A stretch of DNA of 29,072 nt from a virus, in the IMG/VR virus record IMGVR_UViG_3300010354_003742, positions 1-29,072 of that record; one strand, 5' to 3'. Positions within the stretch are counted from its first letter, which is position 1. The number at the start of each line of letters is the position of its first letter. Made by a program: the position numbers and the translations under genes. A model generated the notes under the pieces. It saw only the letters and a program-made list of their open reading frames with translations. It had not been told where the DNA came from and searched no databases. Below, in pieces: positions 8,553 through 15,417 of this stretch.

Positions 8553-8752
8553 CAGAAAATGTAGATGGCTTAATTACTTCTATAAGTATGAATCAGGTTT
8601 TGATTGCCATTTTAGAAGAATACGGAAAGCTAACTGTTCCTACTCTAAGATTTTTAGATGCAGGATCTATAGATAAAGAATTAGTAATTGATTATGATGA
8701 GACTATCCCATCATTTACATTTAGCTTGAGGGATAAAATTGAACAGCAATAA
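8549..8752 (+). CDS. small protein of unknown function
   Basis: This 67-residue product starts by ATGA overlap with the polymerase and ends inside the MazG gene. Its N-terminal half looks helical (MNQVLIAILEEYG), and the rest is acidic and beta-like (ELVIDYDETIPSFTFSL). No motif or family is recognised. Translational coupling with polymerase and MazG supports its being a real gene. Confidence 0.55.
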   Translation: MTENVDGLITSISMNQVLIAILEEYGKLTVPTLRFLDAGSIDKELVIDYDETIPSFTFSLRDKIEQQ

Positions 8753-9086
8753 CATTTTAACAGAGTACGGACTTGATGCATTAGCGGCAATGCTTCATGA
8801 AACAGCAAAAGAAAAGGGATTTTGGGATGGAGAATATTCTCATGACAAAGTTGGCAACAAGCTTGCCCTTGTACATTCAGAAGTTACTGAAGTACTAGAA
8901 GCAATTAGAAAATCTAAAGGCAGTGAATATATTGTAGAAGAAATGGCAGATGTTATTATTAGGCTTCTAGATGTTTATGCTGCAATGAGAAACGAAGAGC
9001 AGATATTGCATAGCTTAGATGAAATTTTGGAAGCAAAAGTAAATAAAAATAAAGAGCGTCCAAGACTTCACGGCAACCTATTTTAA
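8739..9086 (+). CDS. mazG: MazG-like nucleoside triphosphate pyrophosphohydrolase
   Basis: This 115-residue all-helical protein has the paired acidic motifs of the MazG superfamily: E48-x2-E51 (HSEVTEVLEA) and E68-x2-D71 (EEMADVIIRLLD). They bind magnesium for hydrolysis of NTPs or dNTPs to monophosphates. The start is a TTG at 8739 preceded by GAGG at 8728-8731; no ATG is available before the conserved helices. Phage MazG proteins have been linked to nucleotide-pool cleansing and to ppGpp control; which applies here is unknown. It overlaps the previous gene by 14 nt and ends just before the recA promoter. Confidence 0.9.
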   Translation: MNSNNILTEYGLDALAAMLHETAKEKGFWDGEYSHDKVGNKLALVHSEVTEVLEAIRKSKGSEYIVEEMADVIIRLLDVYAAMRNEEQILHSLDEILEAKVNKNKERPRLHGNLF

Positions 9087-9095
9087 TGATATAAT
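9067..9095 (+). promoter_or_regulatory. extended -10 promoter of recA
   Basis: TGATATAAT at 9087-9095 matches the motif before the candidate SSB gene exactly. At 17 bp spacing lies TTCACG (9067-9072), a 4/6 match to the -35 consensus. The promoter overlaps the mazG stop. The leader to the ATG at 9120 is about 18 nt and purine-rich. Confidence 0.65.
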
Positions 9096-9119
9096 AAGCA
9101 GAGAGAAGAAAGAATAATA

Positions 9120-10124
9120 ATGAAATTAGTACTAGATGATATATTGGCAAAGTTAGACCCTAAAACAAGAGCAAGAGTTCAATCAGCAGTAGATGTTAAC
9201 ATAGATAAGCAGGCAACTCCAAGTATAGGTTTAAACCTAGCGTTAAAAGGTGGCCTAGCATATGGAAGGCAGATACTTGTTTGGGGAAATAAGTCTGCTG
9301 GCAAGTCTTCTTTCTGTTTGCAAATGATTGCTTTGGCACAAAAAGAGGGCAAGACATGTGCTTGGATTGATGCGGAACATTCTTATGACCCAGCATGGGC
9401 AGAACAATTAGGAGTAGATTCTACAAAACTAATTTACTCTCCAGCTAAAACAGTAAATGATATGGTAGATGTAGCGACAAAACTCATGGATGCAGAAGTT
9501 GATATGATTGTTGTAGATTCAATTTCAGCACTGCTTCCAGCAATCTACTTTGAAAAAGATGGTAGTGATTTAAAAGATTTGCAAGACACTAAGCAAATCG
9601 GTGCAGAAGCAAAGGATATGACACATGCGGTTAAAATGCTTAACTATGCGAACAAGAATACGCTTCTTGTCCTTATCTCTCAACAGCGTAATCAATTCGG
9701 ATCAATGCATGCAAGTCATATCCCAACGGGAGGGATGGCAGTTAAATTCTTCTCCTCTACAGTTATTAAATTATGGTCTTCAGAAGCTGAAGCTAATGCT
9801 ATCAAGGCTGGCATTAAAGTTGGCGATAAGATTATTGAGCAAAGAGTAGGTAGACCTGTAAATTGGATCATTGATTACAACAAGGTTGGTCCTCCAAATT
9901 TATCTGGACAATACGATTTTTATTACCAAGGGGAAACTTTGGGAGTAGACGCAATAGGAGAGACTCTTGATGTTGCAGAAATGTGTGGCATTGTAGAAAA
10001 AGGCGGAGCCTGGTATACAGTTAACGGAGAAAGATTCCAAGGACGAGCAAAAGCAGTTCAGTATCTTCGTGAAAATCCAAAAGTAGTTGAAAAACTACAG
10101 GAGGATATCCGTGCCAAATCTTAA
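9120..10124 (+). CDS. recA: RecA recombinase
   Basis: This 334-residue RecA-fold protein has Walker A GNKSAGKSS at 56-64, Walker B MIVVD ending at D133, and RecA-type motifs after it (LISQQRNQFG, with the glutamine-containing signature that couples ATP to DNA binding, and HIPTGGMAVKF). It is close in length to bacterial RecA (about 340-350) but lacks most of the acidic C-terminal tail. It would form filaments on ssDNA and drive strand exchange in phage recombination-dependent replication or repair. It has its own promoter, and the following genes encode a nuclease candidate and two further recombination nucleases. Confidence 0.93.
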   Translation: MKLVLDDILAKLDPKTRARVQSAVDVNIDKQATPSIGLNLALKGGLAYGRQILVWGNKSAGKSSFCLQMIALAQKEGKTCAWIDAEHSYDPAWAEQLGVDSTKLIYSPAKTVNDMVDVATKLMDAEVDMIVVDSISALLPAIYFEKDGSDLKDLQDTKQIGAEAKDMTHAVKMLNYANKNTLLVLISQQRNQFGSMHASHIPTGGMAVKFFSSTVIKLWSSEAEANAIKAGIKVGDKIIEQRVGRPVNWIIDYNKVGPPNLSGQYDFYYQGETLGVDAIGETLDVAEMCGIVEKGGAWYTVNGERFQGRAKAVQYLRENPKVVEKLQEDIRAKS

Positions 10125-10296
10125 TGAGTTTTTTTCAAAAGAAAAGATTCAGCCACCAGAGTTAGAAAGATTTGGCGGAAAAAAACCGTGTGCTAAATGT
10201 GACAAAGATGCGGATGAATATTTTTGGAATGCAGTATCTTTAACCATGACCTGGGAATGCCCAGATGGTCATGAAAATTCATTTAGGGTAAATTAA
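10111..10296 (+). CDS. small zinc-binding protein with a GTG start
   Basis: The start is the GTG at 10111, because a perfect AGGAGG lies at 10099-10104, six bases upstream; an ATG at 10087 has no comparable site. The 61-residue protein has a zinc site C27-x2-C30 with C50-x3-H54 (CPDGH). It overlaps recA by 14 nt. Very short zinc proteins recur throughout this window, and most are likely nucleic-acid or protein-interaction modules. Function is unknown. Confidence 0.75.
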   Translation: MPNLNEFFSKEKIQPPELERFGGKKPCAKCDKDADEYFWNAVSLTMTWECPDGHENSFRVN

Positions 10297-10607
10297 TGTC
10301 TGAAAGATCTGAAGTAAAACGTGATGGTGCTAAAGCTCAAAAGAACAGTGGGCGTGGAGACTATCAAAAAGGTGATGCTAAATGGAAGCAGTTTGTAGTT
10401 GATTATAAAGAAGCCTCTGCATCGTTTACCTTAAATAAACCAGTGTGGTCTAAAATCTGCACTGATACCTTTAAGGTAAGCAGAGATATGCATCCAGCAT
10501 TAAAAATTATTATAGGAACAGATTCCAAGGTCCGTCTTGGAATTATTGAGTGGGCGGTATTAGAAGAACTAATTCAGTTCTGGGAGGATAACAATGGGAT
10601 CAAGTAA
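10296..10607 (+). CDS. small PD-(D/E)XK nuclease, Holliday-junction-resolvase-like
   Basis: This 103-residue protein has the compact motif layout of archaeal/phage Hjc-like resolvases: a glycine-rich basic segment (NSGRGDYQKGD), D27, the D36-x-K38 pair (VDYKEA), then a serine/phenylalanine segment (SASF) and a helix with a conserved-looking tryptophan (KPVWSKI). In PD-(D/E)XK enzymes D27, D36 and K38 would bind metal and activate water for DNA cleavage. Position between recA and the Cas4-like nuclease fits recombination. The domain call rests on a short motif and is moderate. The start overlaps the previous stop (taATG). Confidence 0.7.
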   Translation: MSERSEVKRDGAKAQKNSGRGDYQKGDAKWKQFVVDYKEASASFTLNKPVWSKICTDTFKVSRDMHPALKIIIGTDSKVRLGIIEWAVLEELIQFWEDNNGIK

Positions 10608-10725
10608 TAAAATACCATTTAATAAAACAGTTATTAAAAATGGAAGAATTGTCAGGCTTAGAAAAGATGGCACCGTAAAGGCCGATTTAGGCCCCTACAA
10701 AGTTAATCATAAGAAGGCTAAGTAA
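10594..10725 (+). CDS. 43-residue basic protein
   Basis: The ATG at 10594 follows a strong GGGAGG at 10582-10587. The product is very basic (VRLRKDG, HKKAK end) with no cysteine or membrane segment. It overlaps the previous gene by 14 nt and its stop shares a base with the next ATG (taATG). Coupling on both sides supports translation. No function is recognised. Confidence 0.6.
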   Translation: MGSSNKIPFNKTVIKNGRIVRLRKDGTVKADLGPYKVNHKKAK

Positions 10726-10880
10726 TGAAAGAGATATTATATACAACATTAACTGGAGCAGCAGTAGGAGGAATATTTAGTATTTTTAAACTACCTATTC
10801 CAGCACCACCAGTATTTGCTGGATTGATGGGAATTGTTGGGCTTTGGATAGGCTATGGAATTGTTCAGAGGTTCATCTAA
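10725..10880 (+). CDS. XapX-domain membrane protein
   Basis: This 51-residue protein matches the XapX domain pattern: a first hydrophobic helix (about 7-21) ending in a lysine, the strict KLPIPAPP turn at 22-29, and a second glycine-rich helix (about 32-46). XapX proteins are tiny two-helix membrane proteins of unknown function in many bacteria. Its start shares a base with the preceding TAA, and the next tiny membrane protein begins the same way. A phage copy inside a recombination operon is unexpected. Confidence 0.8.
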   Translation: MKEILYTTLTGAAVGGIFSIFKLPIPAPPVFAGLMGIVGLWIGYGIVQRFI

Positions 10881-10990
10881 TGGACCTATTTATTTTAGGA
10901 ATTCTTATTGGTTTTGCACTGGGATACCCACTTGGTTTATTTATTGATAAATTAGATAAGAAAGAGAAAGCAAAAAATGGCGGACGATAA
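10880..10990 (+). CDS. 36-residue single-TM protein
   Basis: The product has one hydrophobic helix (about 3-24, LFILGILIGFALGYPLG) with GxxxG-like spacing, followed by a lysine-rich tail. It begins by taATG overlap with the XapX gene and overlaps the next gene by 14 nt. Positive-inside reasoning puts the C-terminus in the cytoplasm. No family is recognised. It may work with the adjacent XapX protein. Confidence 0.6.
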   Translation: MDLFILGILIGFALGYPLGLFIDKLDKKEKAKNGGR

Positions 10991-11315
10991 AAATACATTA
11001 GAGTTAATTAGCTCTATTACAGAGTTTAATGATCTTCATGATTATATGAAAGATGATCAACTGGATAAAGCTTTAGCTATTGTTGTAAAGCTTCTTTTAA
11101 ATCCAGACGTTCCTTCTGCTAAAGCGCCTTATCTTATTATAGAATTGCAAGCAATGTCTACAAAGTTTTCAATGATGGCTTCTGTATACTCTACAATAGC
11201 AAAAGATAAAGCGGGAACAGTAAATAACAATAAAAAGAATATTTATTATTCAGCAAAGGAGTCCATAGACAAACTTGTAGATGCACTTAAGTATGTCGTT
11301 AGGTATAGTTCATAA
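10977..11315 (+). CDS. helical protein of unknown function upstream of the Cas4-like nuclease
   Basis: This 112-residue protein appears almost entirely helical, with long amphipathic stretches (DDQLDKALAIVVKLLL; SAKESIDKLVDALKYVV). It overlaps the preceding membrane gene by 14 nt and its stop shares a base with the nuclease ATG. Position suggests a recombination partner or nuclease cofactor, but no motif supports a specific function. Confidence 0.65.
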   Translation: MADDKNTLELISSITEFNDLHDYMKDDQLDKALAIVVKLLLNPDVPSAKAPYLIIELQAMSTKFSMMASVYSTIAKDKAGTVNNNKKNIYYSAKESIDKLVDALKYVVRYSS

Positions 11316-12100
11316 TGGGTAGAGATATAGTAAAGAACCTTAAGTTTAAGAAGCACACAGGCAAACACTTCGATCCAGAAAGATTTGCACAGTTGCTTGA
11401 TGAGTCATACCAAAATACAAAACGTGCAGATGGAGAGATGACCAAGAAGTCATTTAGCCCAAGTTCTCTTGGGTATGGCCACGGAACGTGCCCTAGATAC
11501 TGGTATATGGCATTTAGTGGTGCAATGTTTATTGATGATAATGATGCAGTTGCTGTTGCTAATATGGCACAGGGAACGCAGGCTCATGAAAGACTTCAAA
11601 AACTAATTGCTACCATGCCAGAATTTAGAACAGAAGAAGAAGAAATTGTTAATGAGTATCCACCTATTCGTGGATTTATCGATTTAATTATGGAGTATGA
11701 TAATGAAACTGTAATTGGTGAAATTAAAACTGCTAAGCAGGAAGTCTGGGATGCACGTCAATCCGAAATGAAGCCTACAGCTAATCACCTTCTACAATTA
11801 CTTACTTACATGAAATTAAAAAATGCTAAAGAAGGTTTCTTTCTTTATGAAAATAAAAATACTCAAGAGCTAATTGTTATTCCTGTTTCCATGAATGAAA
11901 AAAATACTCAAATAATAGAAGAAGCTTTTCTTTGGATGTGCGAGGTTTGGGATAACTTTAAAGAAGGTGATCTGCCAATGCGCCCAGAAGGTGCATCAAA
12001 ATCTAAGATGCCTTGCACATACTGTCCAATTAAAAAGGAATGCTACTCTGGATTAATAGGAACAGTTCAAATAGAAACATACAAGGTTCCAAAACTATGA
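11315..12100 (+). CDS. Cas4/RecB-like PD-(D/E)XK nuclease with a probable Fe-S cluster
   Basis: The 261-residue protein has the Cas4/AddB-type arrangement: an early cysteine C59 (TCPRYW), a histidine in QAHERL, D123 (RGFIDLIM), E136-x-K138 (GEIKTA), a QLLTYM motif III, and three C-terminal cysteines C234, C237 and C243. In this family the four cysteines hold a [4Fe-4S] cluster and the acidic/lysine site cuts single strands. Without any CRISPR array or Cas1, its likely role is phage recombination or end processing together with RecA. It is coupled to both neighbours by stop-start overlaps. Confidence 0.87.
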   Translation: MGRDIVKNLKFKKHTGKHFDPERFAQLLDESYQNTKRADGEMTKKSFSPSSLGYGHGTCPRYWYMAFSGAMFIDDNDAVAVANMAQGTQAHERLQKLIATMPEFRTEEEEIVNEYPPIRGFIDLIMEYDNETVIGEIKTAKQEVWDARQSEMKPTANHLLQLLTYMKLKNAKEGFFLYENKNTQELIVIPVSMNEKNTQIIEEAFLWMCEVWDNFKEGDLPMRPEGASKSKMPCTYCPIKKECYSGLIGTVQIETYKVPKL

Positions 12101-12375
12101 TATGTGCCAATAAAGAATGCGCTAAAGACTTTGAGCCAAAGACTCATAATCAAAAATATTGTACAGATGAATGCTGCCGTGTCGCTACAAACAGGCGGAT
12201 TATGGAAAAGTATTACGAAAAAAAGGCTATAAGAAATGGTGCAACTCGTGGTTGCAAAAAATGTGGTGCTCAATTAAGTAGATACAATGAAACTACTTTA
12301 TGTGCCTCATGTCAGAAAAAAATAGATATAACAAAAAGAACTAAGATAAAGGGCATGATAGATGAAATTAGCTGA
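12097..12375 (+). CDS. protein with two four-cysteine zinc sites
   Basis: From the ATG at 12097, which overlaps the nuclease TGA, the product has 92 residues. It carries two zinc sites: C3, C8, C22 and C26 (with the HNQKYC segment), and C53-x2-C56 with C69-x2-C72. A basic helix (TNRRIMEKYYEKKAIR) joins them. The first site resembles zinc domains often found in phage DNA-binding proteins. DNA binding is inferred, and no specific role is known. Confidence 0.75.
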   Translation: MICANKECAKDFEPKTHNQKYCTDECCRVATNRRIMEKYYEKKAIRNGATRGCKKCGAQLSRYNETTLCASCQKKIDITKRTKIKGMIDEIS

Positions 12376-12928
12376 TCTTGTAAAGACTAAGGCAAACAGG
12401 GTATTGGGCATTGATGCTTCAACAAACTCTGTTGCTTTCTGCCTAATGGAAAATGATAAACCATTAAAATGGGGTAAGATTAACTTGGTTGGATCAGATA
12501 TATATGAAAAAATATATAACGCTAAAGTAAATACTCACGCAATGATTGATGAATTAAAATCAGACTACATTGCCGTGGAAGGTGCCATACTTGTCAGATC
12601 ACCTGATGCTGTGATAAAATTATCATATGTTTACGGCGTAGTTATTGCTGAGCTTATGGCAAGCGGCTCTAGTGTTATCACTATATCGCCAAGTTCTTGG
12701 CAGGCTTATATTGGAAATAAGAATCCAACAAAGGATGAGAAGCAGGCAATAAGAGTAAAGAATCCAGGGTACGCAGATTCCTGGTATAAAAATCAATTAC
12801 GCAACATGCGTAAACAGAGAACCGTAGATTATTTTAATAAGAAGTACGGAATAAACTTAACAGATTTTGACGTAGCAGATGCATTTGGCATTGCTCATTA
12901 TGCAAATAAGGTGTTGACAGAAAGATGA
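12362..12928 (+). CDS. ruvC: RuvC-like Holliday junction resolvase
   Basis: The 188-residue protein has the RNase H-fold acidic tetrad of RuvC: D18 in GIDAS, E73 in AVEGA, and D170/D173 in DVADAFGIAHY. RuvC resolvases cut four-way junctions symmetrically with two metals. The sequence has an insertion-like basic stretch (RNMRKQR) at about 140-150 before the last motif. It overlaps the zinc protein by 14 nt and the FkbM methyltransferase by 4 nt. Resolving branched DNA before packaging is the usual phage role. Confidence 0.88.
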   Translation: MKLADLVKTKANRVLGIDASTNSVAFCLMENDKPLKWGKINLVGSDIYEKIYNAKVNTHAMIDELKSDYIAVEGAILVRSPDAVIKLSYVYGVVIAELMASGSSVITISPSSWQAYIGNKNPTKDEKQAIRVKNPGYADSWYKNQLRNMRKQRTVDYFNKKYGINLTDFDVADAFGIAHYANKVLTER

Positions 12929-13677
12929 TTTTATATCCAGATAATGTAGATAATATTGATAACTATTACAAAGCATTGGACTCTTTTTATGTTTATGCTG
13001 GAGACGAAGAAGATAAAGTAATTCAAAAGTCTTTAAGAGCTAGCGGAATGTGGGAGCCAGATCTAACCAGCTTTTTAATACAAACGGTAAAGCCTGGATG
13101 GAAATGTTTAGATATAGGTTCTCACAATGGTTATTTTACAGAGGTTATGGCAAGATGTGCTGGACCAACTGGGTCTGTAATTGCGTTTGAGCCATTAAAA
13201 AGATTTGTAGATCTATACGAAGACGGGAAACATTTAAATGACTATTCAAATGCTGCACCTATAACGATGCATCCATTTGGGCTATCTAATGAAACAAAGA
13301 GTGCAGAGATACGCATTATCCCACACAATATTGGAGGATCATATATTCCGAGAAGCGATACGTATGAGCATCCTGAATCATGGGGAGAGTACTCAACCGA
13401 AGAGATAGAACTAAAAAGGTTATCAGATGTTTATGATGATACGCCAGATATTATAAAAATAGATATTGAAAACTATGAAAAGTTTGCTTTTGATGGATTT
13501 AGTGAAAATACGCTTAAGTGTCCATTAATCATAGCAGAGCTTGGCGGAGGACAGCCAGTGTCATTTTTAAACTACCTAACTAGAAATTATAACATGTATA
13601 ACTTGGTTGGAGTAAAAACAAACGCTGGCAATGTTATCGGAGAAGACTTTGTCAATATAGTTTTGAGGAAAAAATGA
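12925..13677 (+). CDS. FkbM-family SAM-dependent methyltransferase
   Basis: The 250-residue protein has the Rossmann methyltransferase motif I CLDIGSHNGYF (D63, G65), an acidic residue after strand 2 (AFEP), and the FkbM signature IKIDIENYE (D180, E182). FkbM proteins O-methylate sugars or small hydroxylated substrates. In phages and hosts they often occur in glycan gene sets, so surface or virion glycan modification is possible, but no glycosyltransferase is present here. It starts by ATGA overlap with ruvC and ends by ATGA overlap with the small HTH gene. Confidence 0.87.
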   Translation: MILYPDNVDNIDNYYKALDSFYVYAGDEEDKVIQKSLRASGMWEPDLTSFLIQTVKPGWKCLDIGSHNGYFTEVMARCAGPTGSVIAFEPLKRFVDLYEDGKHLNDYSNAAPITMHPFGLSNETKSAEIRIIPHNIGGSYIPRSDTYEHPESWGEYSTEEIELKRLSDVYDDTPDIIKIDIENYEKFAFDGFSENTLKCPLIIAELGGGQPVSFLNYLTRNYNMYNLVGVKTNAGNVIGEDFVNIVLRKK

Positions 13678-13820
13678 AATTATACCAAAGCCAGACTTGG
13701 TTATACCGAAGATATGTCGTACAAAAGAAAACGGTAACTGAGATTGCTGATGAGTGTAAAGTCTCTGCAATGACAATACAGAGATACCTAGATAAGTTTG
13801 GGCTAATTAAAAAAAGATGA
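13674..13820 (+). CDS. 48-residue helix-turn-helix protein
   Basis: This short gene bridges the two methyltransferase genes with ATGA overlaps at both ends. The product is almost entirely a homeodomain-like/resolvase-type HTH: an aromatic first helix (LYQSQTWLYRRYV), then VTEIADECKVSAMTIQRYL, then a basic end (GLIKKR). It resembles the stand-alone HTH modules found next to phage HNH enzymes and small regulators. It could bind DNA as a dimer. The target is unknown. Confidence 0.78.
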   Translation: MKLYQSQTWLYRRYVVQKKTVTEIADECKVSAMTIQRYLDKFGLIKKR

Positions 13821-14374
13821 CTAAAGAAGTATGGCTAAATGCAACGGCAGATAATGCTGGAGATCTAATTTTGACTGGATATGATGGAGAGTTTAAAGAT
13901 ATGCCAGTATATAATGAGGTTATTTCATTAACCAAAAGCTCTGACGGACATAGCCAGTATGCATTAGATTTTGGATGCGGGGTAGGAAGAAACACCATTG
14001 CCTTAGCTAAAGATTATAGAAAGGTTGTAGGATTTGATTTGCCTAGCATGATCTCATTAGTTCCAGATGAGAATAAGTCAAATAGTATATTATATACGTC
14101 AGAGTGGAGCATGGTTAAAAGTTTTAAATTTGACTTGGTTCTTGCCAGTTTAGTATTTCAACACATAGAAGATTCCGAGCTAAATGAATATTTAAATGAT
14201 ATTTCTAAAATGACTGATAAAATAGTTATACATAGTAGAACATGGATAGATCACTCTGAGACAAAGGTCTTGCCAATTCTAGAAAAATATTTTATAATGG
14301 AGAGCATAGAGCATACGGCAGATCCAAATAATCCTATAGACGATCACTTTATTGCAGTAATGAGGACTAGATAA
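13817..14374 (+). CDS. class I SAM-dependent methyltransferase
   Basis: The 185-residue protein has motif I DFGCGVGRN at 51-59, a GFDLP motif II and a DLVLASLVFQHI motif IV region, all typical of small-molecule class I methyltransferases. The substrate is unknown; the lack of a DPPY/NPPY motif argues against adenine-N6 or cytosine-N4 DNA methylation. It is translationally coupled to the HTH gene (ATGA) and the following DUF1599 gene (taATG). Confidence 0.85.
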   Translation: MTKEVWLNATADNAGDLILTGYDGEFKDMPVYNEVISLTKSSDGHSQYALDFGCGVGRNTIALAKDYRKVVGFDLPSMISLVPDENKSNSILYTSEWSMVKSFKFDLVLASLVFQHIEDSELNEYLNDISKMTDKIVIHSRTWIDHSETKVLPILEKYFIMESIEHTADPNNPIDDHFIAVMRTR

Positions 14375-14697
14375 TGTTAAGACCAGTATTTCAAGATGCA
14401 CCAGATTTTAAATGTGAAGACCTATACCTTCACTCAGTAGGTGCTCCATCTGGGTCAAAGATTTGGGCGGCATGCCATGAGATTGCCCATATGCTTATTG
14501 ATAAAAACATATCATATGGAGACTCAGCCTTGAACCCAATTAGAATATTTTCTACGACGGACGCAACAGAACAATTAAAGGTTCGCATTGATGATAAGCT
14601 AAATAGGGTAAAGAATAATCAGGGATTTGCAGGGGATAACGATATAGATGATCTCATAGGGTACCTAGTATTATATAAAATAGCTAAATCCAGTTGA
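14374..14697 (+). CDS. DUF1599-family (nucleotide-modification-associated domain) protein
   Basis: This 107-residue protein has the features of DUF1599: an early lysine/tyrosine KNISYGDSALNP segment, the RIDDKLNR helix and the terminal DLIGYLVLYKI helix. The family is also called nucleotide modification associated domain 1, because it occurs near phage base-modification genes, and is thought to act on nucleotides or DNA bases. Here no clear hypermodification pathway is visible apart from the two neighbouring methyltransferases. It is the last gene before the packaging promoter. Confidence 0.78.
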   Translation: MLRPVFQDAPDFKCEDLYLHSVGAPSGSKIWAACHEIAHMLIDKNISYGDSALNPIRIFSTTDATEQLKVRIDDKLNRVKNNQGFAGDNDIDDLIGYLVLYKIAKSS

Positions 14698-14722
14698 TTT
14701 TTTAGTCGACTAAGAGTATACT
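14694..14722 (+). promoter_or_regulatory. promoter of the packaging genes, predicted leaderless
   Basis: TTGATT (14694-14699), 17 bp, TATACT (14717-14722), then 7 nt and the ATG at 14730. Transcription from this promoter should begin at or within one or two bases of the start codon. No Shine-Dalgarno lies upstream. Confidence 0.75.
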
Positions 14723-14724
14723 CT
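14702..14724 (+). promoter_or_regulatory. two adjoining perfect 12-bp palindromes, candidate operator
   Basis: TTAGTCGACTAA (14702-14713) and AGAGTATACTCT (14713-14724) are both perfect inverted repeats and share one A. The first fills the spacer between -35 and -10, and the second contains the whole -10 box. A dimeric repressor or activator bound here would directly control the terminase genes. No known operator consensus is recognised. Confidence 0.65.
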
Positions 14725-14729
14725 AAGAT

Positions 14730-15272
14730 ATGTCTGAAATAGAATTAGCTGATCATTTTGATCGCATGAATATAGTAGTCTCAGAACTGCTAAAAGGTAA
14801 TAACCCAACCCAAATTTCTACCCTCACAGGCTTTAAGAGAGCCGAAGTTGTTGAGTTGATAGATGAGTGGAAGAGTGTTGTGCACAACGACACAGCGGCC
14901 CGTGAGAGGGCTAAAGAGGCTATCTCAGGAGCAGACCAACACTACGCCATGTTAATTAAAGAAGCGTGGAAGACGGTAGAAGATGCAGATCAAGCTGGAC
15001 AACTCAGTGTTAAATCAGGAGCCCTTAAACTAATTGCTGATATTGAAGGCAAACGAATAGGAATGCTTCAAGAGGTTGGCTTACTAGATAACGCAGAACT
15101 AGCAAATCAAATTGCAGAAACAGAACGCAAGCAGGATATCCTTGTAAAAATATTAAAAGAAGTAACTGCATCATGTCCTAAATGTAAGATGGATGTAGCA
15201 AAAAGACTTTCTCAAATTACTGGTATTGTTGAACCAGTTGTACTAAACGAAGAAGAGGCTAATGTATTGTGA
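14730..15272 (+). CDS. terS: terminase small subunit (probable)
   Basis: The 180-residue protein has an N-terminal HTH at about 22-50 (NPTQISTLTGFKRAEVVELIDEW) and a long helical middle, the usual layout of small terminase subunits, which recognise the packaging site and form a ring. A C-terminal CPKC pair adds a possible zinc site. It lies directly before the large subunit, with one mini-gene between them. Identification rests on architecture and position. The ATG is at the predicted transcription start. Confidence 0.75.
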   Translation: MSEIELADHFDRMNIVVSELLKGNNPTQISTLTGFKRAEVVELIDEWKSVVHNDTAARERAKEAISGADQHYAMLIKEAWKTVEDADQAGQLSVKSGALKLIADIEGKRIGMLQEVGLLDNAELANQIAETERKQDILVKILKEVTASCPKCKMDVAKRLSQITGIVEPVVLNEEEANVL

Positions 15273-15417
15273 GCATGTTTATAAAGAAATGGACACAGAC
15301 TTGTGTCCAAAATGTGGCCTGCCTACACATAGAATTGATTGGAAAGAAGTAGCAAAAGTACATAAGGAATGGATTGATAGCGGAAAAGCTACGCCGCAGG
15401 GTTGGTGGTCTATATAA
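15262..15417 (+). CDS. 51-residue zinc-binding mini-protein
   Basis: The gene overlaps the end of terS by 11 nt and its TAA shares a base with the terL ATG. The product begins MYCEH, has C15-x2-C18 (CPKCG) followed by H23, then a helix and ends in GWWSI. C3 or H5 with C15, C18 and H23 could form a zinc site. The compact composition and coupling on both sides mark it as a real gene. Its position between the terminase subunits suggests a packaging-related role, which is inference. Confidence 0.75.
   Translation: MYCEHVYKEMDTDLCPKCGLPTHRIDWKEVAKVHKEWIDSGKATPQGWWSI

Noticed and set aside
11315-12100. Cas4 as part of a CRISPR system
   Set aside because: There is no Cas1, Cas2, repeat array or effector; RecB/Cas4-like nucleases are common in phage recombination modules.
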